A DNA stretch of 64,000 nucleotides from Achatina immaculata (Eukaryota; Mollusca; Gastropoda; Stylommatophora; Achatinidae): assembly GCA_009760885.1 (NCBI GenBank), contig CM019713.1, forward strand, positions 9,761,274 to 9,825,273, given 5' to 3'. The notes under the pieces were generated by a model. It saw only the letters and a program-made list of their open reading frames with translations, made no database searches and had not been told where the DNA came from. This document shows, one piece after another, positions 55,563 through 64,000 of the stretch. The first letter of the stretch is position 1, and every line of letters starts with the position of its first letter. Both the position numbers and the translations under genes were made by a program.

Positions 55563-56657
55563 TCCACAGATAGTGAGATAGTTCTCTATATTATGATAGT
55601 TCTATTACTTTTTTTTTGTTCCACAGAACTGCCGGGGAAGGTGAACTTTTCCATGCGAAGGAAGAGGCTGCGTTTCTTGTTGGTTTGTGTGATTGTGTTC
55701 ATGCCTGGATTCCTTTACCCATGTCAGAATCAGAAGTAACATCTGCTGTTGGTTTAGATCCTGGTTCTGGACATGCAGTATTTTTACCATTTCTCGATTA
55801 TTTTCTTTTACACCCTTATTTTAGGAATTATATTTGTTGTCCCGAATATTGGTTCTCAGAACAATATTTTACCTCCAAATTATGTGTAAAATGCTTTACT
55901 AATCTGGTCTCAGTAAGTTTTATGCTCTTTCATATCTGATGGAGTCCATTTCTTCTTCGACTTTGTGTGGCAGTGTTTAAAAGTCTGAAATCCGAAAAGG
56001 AAATGAGAAGAACCCAGAAAGAAGTGATCATAATGCAGAATTCCCATAGTGTAAGTTCAATAGAGTTTCTCACGTAGGGTAGTGACAAGACAGATATAAA
56101 AGTTGGGGCGAAGACTTCCAAAAGGTGGGGGCAGAGAATTAGAGAGCTAGAGAGAGGGAGTCAAGACACACATATCATATGGTCATTCATGATGTGCCAG
56201 ATAGCATGTAACAGATGTAACCTATCGTGGGAAACTTTATTTTGCTTTTTGTTTAAGAATTCAGGTGAAGAAGGGGCGATGAGCTAAGGGAAAGAAGGAA
56301 CGATCAACGACCAGCGATGGAGAGCAACTGCGGGTATGGGTGTACATGAGTGATAAAGCAAGGGGAAAGAAGGGAAGATCAGAACAAAAGGGGGCAACTC
56401 TTCCACACTTTACTTATATAAGCAAAAAACGGCTATATTCTTCAGTTAGCAATATTTCCAAGGTCTGATTAGTTCTTGTCCATGTGTTCTGAAGGGGGTG
56501 GGGGCGCCATAGGGAGAGGGGTACTCCCTTTCTTGATGACCTAGGAAGTTGTGTTGTTTATTTCGCTCTCTGTGGCAGAGAGTTTCCTATATGCCGACTC
56601 CTGTATGGTGTTTCCACAGATTCATCCACATCACTGAACTCCGACTGGCGAAACAGA
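55563..56657. other. Unannotated stretch with a repeat scrap
   Basis: 56510-56590 matches the right end of the 21608-21880 insert (gttgtgttgtttatttcgct then ctctgtggcagagagtttcc). Otherwise unrecognised. Confidence 0.45.
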
Positions 56658-56845
56658 CATGACCCAAGACAACTTGCAGTGCCTTACATGGCAACACAAC
56701 CAGGTATGACCCAAGACAACTTGCAGTGCCTTACATGGCAACACAACCAGGTATGACCCAAGACAACTTGCAGTGCCTTACATGGCAACACAACCAGGTA
56801 TGACCCAAGACAACTCGCAATGCCTTACAAGGCAACACAGCAAAC
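56658..56845. repeat. 47-bp minisatellite, four units
   Basis: Units gacccaagacaacttgcagt, gccttacatggcaacacaac, caggtat start at 56661, 56708, 56755 and 56802. The first three are identical and the fourth differs at several bases. Confidence 0.95.
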
Positions 56846-57128
56846 TCTAACCACTTTCCCATTCTCTAAAGCCACTCTGTTATGCAGTCCATCTTGTTCT
56901 CGACCGGTCTTTGCCAGACTGCCCTTGGCCGACTTCTTTTAAGGGTTTTCTTCCCTTCAGATGACCTTCAGATGGCTGTTCTATCAGAGGTGTTGGATGG
57001 GATTTATCTTCGGAGATTATGCTATAATTATATGCAAGTTTTGCTTGCTGGATTTCAGTTGTTATATTGTTATGTACAGCGTTCTCCGTATCATAGTCTT
57101 CTCCAGATAATGTAATTAGTTTTGTTTA

Positions 57129-57291
57129 TCATCATCATCATCATCATCATCATGATCATCATCATCATCATCATCATCGCCTTTCACTCCCTTTAGACCA
57201 TAGGCCACGGATAAAGGCTCCCCTCTCATCACTGTTCTTGGAATTATTCTCTGCTTCCTTCCACGTGTATCCCTTGTCTCTGAGCACTGTC
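57129..57291 (-). pseudogene. LINE-C 3' end with (ATG)n tail
   Basis: The minus strand reads QCSETRDTRGRKQRIIPRTV, MRGEPLSVAYGLKGVKG and continues into a poly-Asp artefact from the ATG/GAT tail (57129-57178). Identical organisation to 16476-16640. Truncated right after gcactgtc at 57291. Confidence 0.88.
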
Positions 57292-57693
57292 CCCGGTACT
57301 CAGTTGAGTTGGGGTGTCGGTTCTGCAGCCTTCTTTTTCCTTGACTGCATAACTTCACGTCCCTTGCTTTTTCCAAGACAAAGTTTCCTGGTTTTCCTCT
57401 CCGTGTTTCTGTAACGCTCCGGTTTTTTTTTTCTTTACAGGGAGCAGGTCGTTGGCCTGTGCCCCAACCTCCACAGTCGCCTCTTACGACATACGAGGAA
57501 GGTGGCAGTGGTCCTATTCTTTTCTCCCCAGATCTAGGCCCCGGTAACTACACGGGCAGTCTTATACTTTGAATGTTTCTTTATTTTCCGTTTTCTGCTA
57601 GTCTTCTCGGTTTATCTTCTTCTTTCCTTTTACCCGTTATCGCAGAGTTCATCGGTTTTTTTTCTCTTTTTAACAAATCAATTCTTTTACACT

Positions 57694-57699
<6 letters not shown>
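57292..57699. other. Unclassified repeat-like stretch
   Basis: cgcctcttacgacatacgag and cctattcttttctccccaga resemble a segment common in animal retroelements, but no second copy is present here. Treated as unassigned. Confidence 0.3.
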
Positions 57700-57730
<31 letters not shown>

Positions 57731-58038
57731 CATTCAGTGCCTAAGACATATGGGGTTGTTGGTATCAAGGGACATTTTTCCTATTTGTCGGTCCTCTGCT
57801 ATCTTCTTTGGCTTATCCCCATGTCAGTCCTTTGTTTACCAGCATTGTCTCTGCCGAACGTCACGATGTCTCTTTGGGTCTCCCCACGCATCTTTTACCC
57901 TTGTAGGGTCGTCCACAGAACAACAGAAAGGATGTTGAGCAATAGAGGGCTCACCTGGGCAAGAGCAGAAAAAAAGGCGAAGGACAGGCATTTGTCTAAA
58001 ACCCTTGCGGAAGCCCCATGTGCCCTGGGCACTTAAGG

Positions 58039-58074
<36 letters not shown>

Positions 58075-58255
58075 CGTCCACATCAAAGCTATTCGTGGTA
58101 AGGATTCGCATGACATTCTCACAGTGTTACCAATCCATTGCCACCTTCTCCTTTCATTCACTGTTGGAACTGGTGTAATGTCTGTTTCTATTAACAAGAC
58201 GCCATTGATATTTTTTCTATGGCACACCAAAAACAGTTCATAGTTGGTGAAGTAC
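57700..58255 (-). pseudogene. LINE-B 3' end, split by LINE-A
   Basis: The minus strand reads NERRRWQWIGNTVRMSCESL, PRIALMWTT (58090-58160), then, after the LINE-A insertion at 57918-58069, continues to a 3' end with cctaagacatatggggttg and a TC run (an (AG)n tail on the minus strand, 57700-57727). Related in layout to LINE-A. Broken. Confidence 0.82.
57918..58069 (+). pseudogene. LINE-A 3' end nested in LINE-B
   Basis: 152 bp: TTERMLSNRGLTWARAEKKA, then the usual 3' end gccctgggcacttaaggttc and an (AG)n tail. Target duplication agggtcgtccaca at 57905-57917 and 58070-58082, inside LINE-B. So LINE-A moved after LINE-B had inserted. Confidence 0.93.
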
Positions 58256-58534
58256 TCCATGTGAAATGAGAAAACGTATTAAGATTTTCTGACGTGAATT
58301 CTATTTAGCCACACGAGAAGTCATAGAAATTTGCTATACATTATCTACATAAGATAAACATAGGTAAGTTTGCTATAAATTATCCAGATAAGATAAGATA
58401 TATCCTGATTTGTCTGCTTGATTTGGCTTTAAAGTAACTGCACGAACGTATACAATCTCCACAAGAGGATTCAGAAGTCCTTGAAAGCAGTCACTAACGG
58501 AGCTAGGTCAGCTCTGAAAGTTATTTACGGTCGA

Positions 58535-58780
58535 AAATTGCGAGATAGCAAAGTTGATCAATGCGCTGTTCTGTCGTGGTTAAACAGTTGCTCGTCCGTG
58601 GTTCAAGTCCCAGGTAATTCTCTTGTTATTTCTCTTTCTCTCACGTCTAAAAGTGCTTTGTCTATTTTTTTTCCCCCGAGGTCGAACCATACAATGCCGT
58701 ATTCTGTTATTTAACCGTCCGAAAGCCTCGTTGTTTCCTATTTGTAGAAGAATTTCTATCTAAAAGAGTCTTTTTTTACG
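58535..58780 (+). mobile_element. SINE-B copy
   Basis: Head with gcgagatagcaaagttgatc, agttgctcgtccgtggttca agtcccagg (B box near 58599), then cacgtctaaaagtgctttgt, gaggtcgaaccatacaatgc and gtccgaaagcctcgttgttt. Confidence 0.78.
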
Positions 58781-59937
58781 CGATTTGCGAGTACGGAACG
58801 TTAGCAGTTATCGTAAATCTTTAAAACGTAGTCATAGTTTGTATCGTAAATCTTAAAAAGCGTAGTCATAGTTTGGGAGGTCTCGACCAAGATCATTGCC
58901 GTAGTAGCAGAACAGTAAACGCCAACAGTGGTTACTGATGTAGTACTGATAATGCCAACATAACTACTAAAGGAATATTGATTTAAAGTATGCGTAATTT
59001 ACAACAAGCAATAAAAGGAGGCCGTAGAGGGCAATTCTGGACGGCGCAGAAGTCATGGCTGCCCAAGTTTTACTGGAATTTTGCCAGCGATTGATGCACT
59101 TAATCATCTTTCGCGTCCGGATTTTTTTTTTTTTCTTGATGGTCTTAAATCGCAGCAACCTGCAAACTCATTCCACGACACATTCCGCGGCTCATACTCT
59201 GGATTTAGCATCAGATAAGAAAATCTACGATTCATCTCGGGAGAGACCTCATGCAAAGCACGCACATTTTCTCCAAATGCTAACAATCCCATGTCACTCT
59301 GTCTGATTTAACTAGTTTGTTTTTTTTCTAATCCAGTTAAAAAATAACTTTCCGGCCGTCAAAAAGTGATTTTTGATTAATCAGCAAAAATGATTAATGA
59401 CACTGAATCCACAGTCCAGTGCTGATAGTGTTCAGAGAAAGGAGACAGCGGTAGAAATTTATTGGTCCCGCCATATTACTTCTGGTGTAGTTTTATGACC
59501 ATCACACCGACCAATGAAAATCTGCCGAAGATGCGAGTCTTGTAAGGGGCAATAACTGGTAAATTATCGCAGTCAGGGAAGAAGATTTGTGAAAAACAGA
59601 AAGAAAATTGCATGCTGGGTAGTTTAAGCCTCCATTGAGATAGCATCAGGTTTACTTGAGCTCTGTGAGATCCGGAAATCTGAAGCTTGAACTCTGTAAA
59701 TGGTGTCACACGCTCTCTATTAATAATATTCATGAGGTTCTGACATCTGAGGAGAATGTAAAGTATTATCGTATAGCGCATGTTTGCTGTAAATGGCAGC
59801 TGATGCGAAGTGATGTTTGTGAATAATACTTTATCATTTCACTTGTTTTTCTTTCTTTTTTTTTTTCTCAAGAGTGAATGGGGTGAGGGGGTTGGAATAA
59901 AAATCAACATTTGCTTGGAATGAAGTATATGTATATA
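58781..59937. other. Unannotated stretch
   Basis: No gene seen; a frame at 59476-59781 on the minus strand (101 codons) has no motif. Short TA run near 59926. Confidence 0.4.
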
Positions 59938-60205
59938 TATTCCCTTTTCCGAACTATTAAAAGCATATTGGGGGATACGGTGTTAGGCCCGTATTTCCAA
60001 GACCTTCGGCATATGAAACTGTGATGTGGCCAGTATCACGTCTGGCCGCATTTATCTTCCCAGATTTCTCTAATATCTATTTTTAGAGACTGCCAGAAAA
60101 AAAAAAACTCCCACTCCTGGGACTTGAGCAAGTTACCCACAGGATTAGTAGACCTGGCCTCTAACCACTCAGCCAATCAGTCCGCCAGAGAAAGAGATAG
60201 AGATG
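59938..60205 (-). mobile_element. SINE-A copy, minus strand
   Basis: gggggatacggtgttaggcc, cggcatatgaaactgtgatg, cagatttctctaatatctat, then cccactcctgggacttgagc and a head complement cctctaaccactcagccaat, which gives a good A box on the minus strand. Confidence 0.85.
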
Positions 60206-60417
60206 CAGTTACTCTCCGCGTGGTAGAAGATCTTATTCAAGACAATTCTATTTTCTTTTTCTTAGTTGCCAGTTTTTTTTCCATATAATCTTCTAGAACG
60301 TTCTTCCATCATAGTGTAATCTTCTGCTGGTGTAGATTTATAACGATCATCGATTGTGTTTTCTACAAAAACCAAAAGATGCTTACTTTAACATCCTCTC
60401 AGACCACAGGAATAATT

Positions 60418-60546
60418 TTGTTATAAATAGGAAACAACGAGGCTTTAGTACGGTAAAGTAAGAGAACACAGTTTTGTAGGATTAGACCGAAAACATCGTA
60501 GACAAAGCACTTTAGTGAGACGTGAGAAAAAGAAAAAAAATCACAA
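60418..60546 (-). mobile_element. SINE-B, headless, left arm of an inverted pair
   Basis: Complement of the SINE-B body: ggaaacaacgaggctttagt, acacagttttgtaggattag, agacaaagcactttagtgag. The tRNA head is missing. Confidence 0.85.
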
Positions 60547-60561
60547 GTTATCTAGTTATCT

Positions 60562-60752
60562 AGATGCGAGATAGCGCAGTTCGTTAGTACGCTTCTCTCT
60601 CGTGCCTAGACGGCTGCTCGTCCTACAGGAGTTCGTGGTTCGATCCCCAGACAATTCTCTTGTGATTTTTCTGTCTCTCATGTCTCACTAAAGTGCTTTG
60701 TCTGCGATTTTTCGAGGTCTAATCCTACAAAACTGTGTTCCCTTACTGTCAG
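60562..60752 (+). mobile_element. SINE-B, with head, right arm of an inverted pair
   Basis: Well-kept head: atagcgcagttcgttagtac (A box) and ggttcgatcccc (B box, 60637-60648). The body tctcactaaagtgctttgtc, gaggtctaatcctacaaaac tgtgttcccttactg then stops. It pairs with 60456-60546 over about 90 bp. Confidence 0.88.
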
Positions 60753-62239
60753 ATGACAGGGTCAACCAACGGCTCTGTTTCTGAGACCACATTTCAACAT
60801 TACTTCAGCCAACGCGAATTCGTTTCTCGTGTCATTTTCACATTTCAACCTATTTCTAAATATGTAACTGGGGGCTAGGTTCCTGGGACACAGTGGGCAC
60901 AATGTAAGAAAATACTGTACTGAAGTACAAAATGTAAAGTAAACTACGCCAATATCCGAGACTCACCAACAGCAAAGCAAGGGAGCGAAATACGCCCGAA
61001 GAGTTCTCTTCCCTTGCCTTGCTTTACATAAAGGTGAAGTGGTGTTAATACATTTTAAATCATCAAATGCTCCACTCCTTCGCCCGTTTCCCTCTTTCCG
61101 TAATTTCCACTCAAAGCATATATCTCACTTACTTCATCTGAATTTTTTTTTTTTTTGGTTTCTTTTTTATTTTCATAAAGTGTAAGCTCACTGTGGAAAT
61201 CTTTAAAGCAGTACTTGTTTCATTAATTTCTCGCATTCCAAGTTTTAAAACCGCTTTGAAAATTATAATGTGTGAAAGTATTATAAGAACGGATAAAGAA
61301 TTCGAAATAATTTCCTGTTTCTTCTGTATATAACTAACAGTGCTTTGCTTTTACTTTTTGACATTTCTTATCAGAGAATTGTAATACAGGATTTAGACGC
61401 TAAAAATGCTTCATCTGAGAGATTTTTGACACAGGATCATGAAGGGGTTAAATAAACCGCGAAACAACTGCAGCTAAAACACATTAAGTCACTCATGAAT
61501 GCGACAGATCGCATCGATAACACGGCTGTATTTTAAAGGCAGATCTTAAGCAGTCGCTACAAACTCGGCAGCAGGCTACACAACAAAATGTCAACCTCGG
61601 ACAAAAGGTTAGAAATCTAGATAATTTCTAATTATCGCGGCTGAAATTAATATTCATAATCTTCAGGTTTTGTGTTGTGGAAATGCTGATATAAGGCATA
61701 TAATGGATAACAAAACATGGCTTTTTATTTCTGTACTTTGGCTTAGCGGACAAAAGTCACACAATTCAGCAATTAACCCTCGATAATGCTTTCGGAAATT
61801 TGTATCATAACTGTAAAGGTGGTCATTTCTGGCCAAAACCGAGTGTGGGTTAGTGTGATGGCTGGGACGATTTCATTGAAAGTATCCAAGAATTTATGTC
61901 TCAAATCCAGCGCCCCAATCTGTACGAACAATTTCTGGCTATGTGTAATGTTTGAGCAGGGCATTGTGAGTAGGGCGTTGTACAGCGCTAGTCTCGGTGC
62001 TGTTTTGAGTTAATGTGAGTTTTACGTGCTGTGAGAAATCGCTCGGACGTGCTGTGTATACACCTGAGTGATATGTCAAATTCCTTGGGGGAAAATGTGA
62101 CTATCATTAACTGCATCTAGTTAATGTCTAATTATGTACTCCCACAGTATTGTACAGGCGTGAAAAAGAATGTATATTATCTCCCTTGCTTTTTGGAATT
62201 GTTCTAGACTTTATAATGAAAAAAAAAATGTTGCACAGG
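60753..62239. other. Unannotated stretch
   Basis: No gene or repeat recognised. TTAACCCT near 61775 resembles a piggyBac-type end without a partner. Confidence 0.4.
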
Positions 62240-63075
62240 TAAAGCGGGCATTGATTGGGTACATGGGACTCACCTAGAAGAGCTTGGTTTTGCAGATGAC
62301 ATAACTCTTTACAGTGACAATTAGAATTCGACGCAATAAAAAAAATACACTGTCTTCACTGGCTAGCAAAATAGGACTTGAAATAAACAGGGAAAAAACA
62401 AAAATAGTGAAACTTCCGATTAATCAAGAAGGAAAAATATACGTAGAAGGAACAGCCGTTGAAGAAATCAACCAATTTGCCTACCTCGTCAGCTACATAG
62501 ACCAAGATGGTGGCATCAGAAGGGAAGAAATTAGAATTGCAAAAGCAGGATTGACCTTCAAGAATCTTGAGAACATGTGACACTGCTATAAAGTTATAAG
62601 CATAAAAACCAAGGTAAGATTATATAATTAAATGTAATATCCACCCTCATTTATTCATCCAAAAGCTGGAAAACAACTAAAGAAACAGACAAGAAATTAG
62701 ACTCTTTAGAAAACAAATGCCTAAGGAAAATACTCGGTATAAAGTGGAACGAATTCAAGAACAACGCAGAAATAAGACGGACGAGCAAACAAGAACCTGT
62801 CTCATGGGTGATCAGCAAAAGGAGATGAAAATATATTGATCACAAGATGAGAAGAAACAGTCAGAGAATCCCAACACAAGCTGTCAAGTGGAACACAACA
62901 GGCCGAAGAAAAAGAGGTCGACCACGTGAAACTCGAAAGACGACATTGTTAAATTAGTGAAGCATAAAATCCTTTGATGATGTTGAAAAGCTCGCCGAAA
63001 ATAGGAAAACTTGGCGAACTACCATGAGAGCCCTATGTGACGTTTAACGGCACGGGAAGGATGTAAGATAATATT
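62240..63075 (+). pseudogene. LINE-D, longest copy (RT active site to 3' tail)
   Basis: Begins HLEELGFADDITLYS with the RT FADD box at 62289-62300. Next come LASKIGLEINREKTKIVKLP, VEEINQFAYLVSYIDQDGGI and RREEIRIAKAGLTFKNLENM-stop (frame 62314-62580). It continues through CLRKILGIKWNEFKNNAEIR-like sequence, VIISKRR region, RRKRGRPRETR and DVEKLAENRKTWRTTMRALC, ending gcacgggaaggatgtaagat. Several stops and at least three frame changes. Confidence 0.9.
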
Positions 63076-63204
63076 GTATAATTGCTCGCATTCATAAATT
63101 TCAAAAACTATCGACACCCGAACAATGGACTCGTCCTCTCCAACATCCAGTAAATTCATCTATTCACGTGAATGAGTCCGAAAATGAATAATTATCATTT
63201 GTGA

Positions 63205-63560
63205 GACTACAAGTATTTATGAGGCTTATATCACTCTATTTCAAGTTTTTAAACTTACTAATGAGGTTTATATAGTTCTATATCGTGTTTTTAAATTTAC
63301 CAATGAGGTTTGTATAGTTGTATATCGCGTTTCTAAACTTACTTATGAGATTTATATATTTCTATATCACGTTTTTAACTTACCCATGAGGTTTATTTAA
63401 TTCTATATCGCGTTTCTTAACTTACTTATGAGGTTTATGTAACTCTAATATCACGTTTCTAAAATTTATTTTAGAGGCTTATGTAATTCCATATCGGATT
63501 TTAAAACTTATTTATGAGATTTATATAATTTTATATCGCGCTTTATAAATTTCAGTCTTT
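63205..63560. repeat. ~42-bp minisatellite, eight units
   Basis: Units of aaacttacttatgaggttta, tatagttctatatcgcgttt, with moderate divergence (atcacg or atcgcg). Confidence 0.9.
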
Positions 63561-64000
63561 CCAATTTAGTGAGCTACATAGCTAGGTATCGTATAGTTAA
63601 ACTTCCTGACGTATTGTTAACCTTGGGCTTTGTTGCCGAGTTTGTTGTTGTAGGAGCGGATGCCTAAGACCTGCATTCAAAATACTGCCACCCTATCGTT
63701 ATGGTCTATCGCTTACATGAATGACTTAACGTGTTTTAGCTGCGGCTTTTTTTGTGGTTTATGTCGGTATTTAACCCTTTCATATCCTATGTCAAATATC
63801 TCTCAGAGAAGTCAGTTTTAGCGTTGAAATCCTGTATCACAGCTTACTTATACAAAGCTGTTGATGCCAAACAGCAAATTAACATTATGTACAAAAACTC
63901 TCAGTGGGAAAATATTTTCAATGGAAATAAGTAGTGGAAATATGTGTAATGGGAATATGTAGAGGAAATATATATATATATATATATATAGTGGAATTAT
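63561..64000. other. Unannotated end of window with (TA)n
   Basis: ttaaccctttcatatcctat at 63771 looks like the left end of a piggyBac-type MITE whose other end is not in view. A TA run lies at 63967-63990, after repeats of gtggaaatatgt type. Confidence 0.4.

Noticed and set aside
57292..57560. Conserved retroelement segment (cgcctcttacgac)
   Set aside because: The similarity is from memory only and there is no second copy in the window, so no family is claimed.
60562..60650. Functional tRNA gene
   Set aside because: A and B boxes are present, but the sequence continues into a SINE body shared with other copies and does not give a clear acceptor stem by eye.

Overview
This window looks like intergenic or intronic DNA of an animal genome. 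It is AT-rich and packed with retroelement fragments, DNA-transposon relics, tRNA-derived SINEs and minisatellites. No open frame looks like a host protein: the longer frames are low-complexity translations of tandem repeats or pieces of transposable elements. Several LINE families with a C-terminal tail of the GHxxRM...RGRP...TWRR type, a Tc1-like element, a mariner relic and many tRNA-derived SINEs suggest an invertebrate metazoan. My guess is a lophotrochozoan, probably a mollusc, but nothing here proves the taxon. I found no rRNA, true tRNA, CRISPR array, operon or bacterial-type gene.

Layout. 1-5.6 kb: two minisatellites, a SINE and two copies of a dispersed repeat, one with a 22-bp array grown inside it. 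5.67-7.17 kb: a complete but dead Tc1-like transposon with TIRs and TA target duplication. 7.3-7.9 kb: a 28-bp array. 9-15.5 kb: SINE, short arrays, a LINE-A end, GATA/GACA repeats and a 27-bp hairpin array. 15.8-18.2 kb: a run of minus-strand LINE 3' ends (LINE-G, LINE-C), a mariner lacking its catalytic core, and a LINE-D whose first and last coding segments are fused. 20-22.1 kb: 46-bp and 44-bp arrays, the latter carrying two insertions. 23-32.3 kb: SINEs, hAT-like and piggyBac-like MITEs (one split by an RNase H-bearing LINE), and a palindromic minisatellite. 33-46 kb: LINE-B, LINE-H, LINE-E, LINE-D and the longest LINE-A. 46.3-47.1 kb: a polypurine block. 48-58 kb: more arrays, LINE-A copies nested in a hAT MITE and in LINE-B, and further LINE ends. 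58.5-64 kb: SINEs including an inverted pair, the longest LINE-D and a 42-bp array.

Working names (LINE-A to LINE-J, SINE-A/B, R1, R3, R5, R6) are mine, defined by similarity between copies inside this window. Nearly all LINE pieces are 5'-truncated 3' ends. Each family tends to end in its own short repeat: (AG)n for LINE-A and LINE-B, (ATG)n for LINE-C, a GGATGTAA-like repeat for LINE-D, (AATG)n for LINE-E. The five LINE-A copies all have perfect target-site duplications, so this family has moved relatively recently. All boundaries and family links were found by reading, without alignment software.
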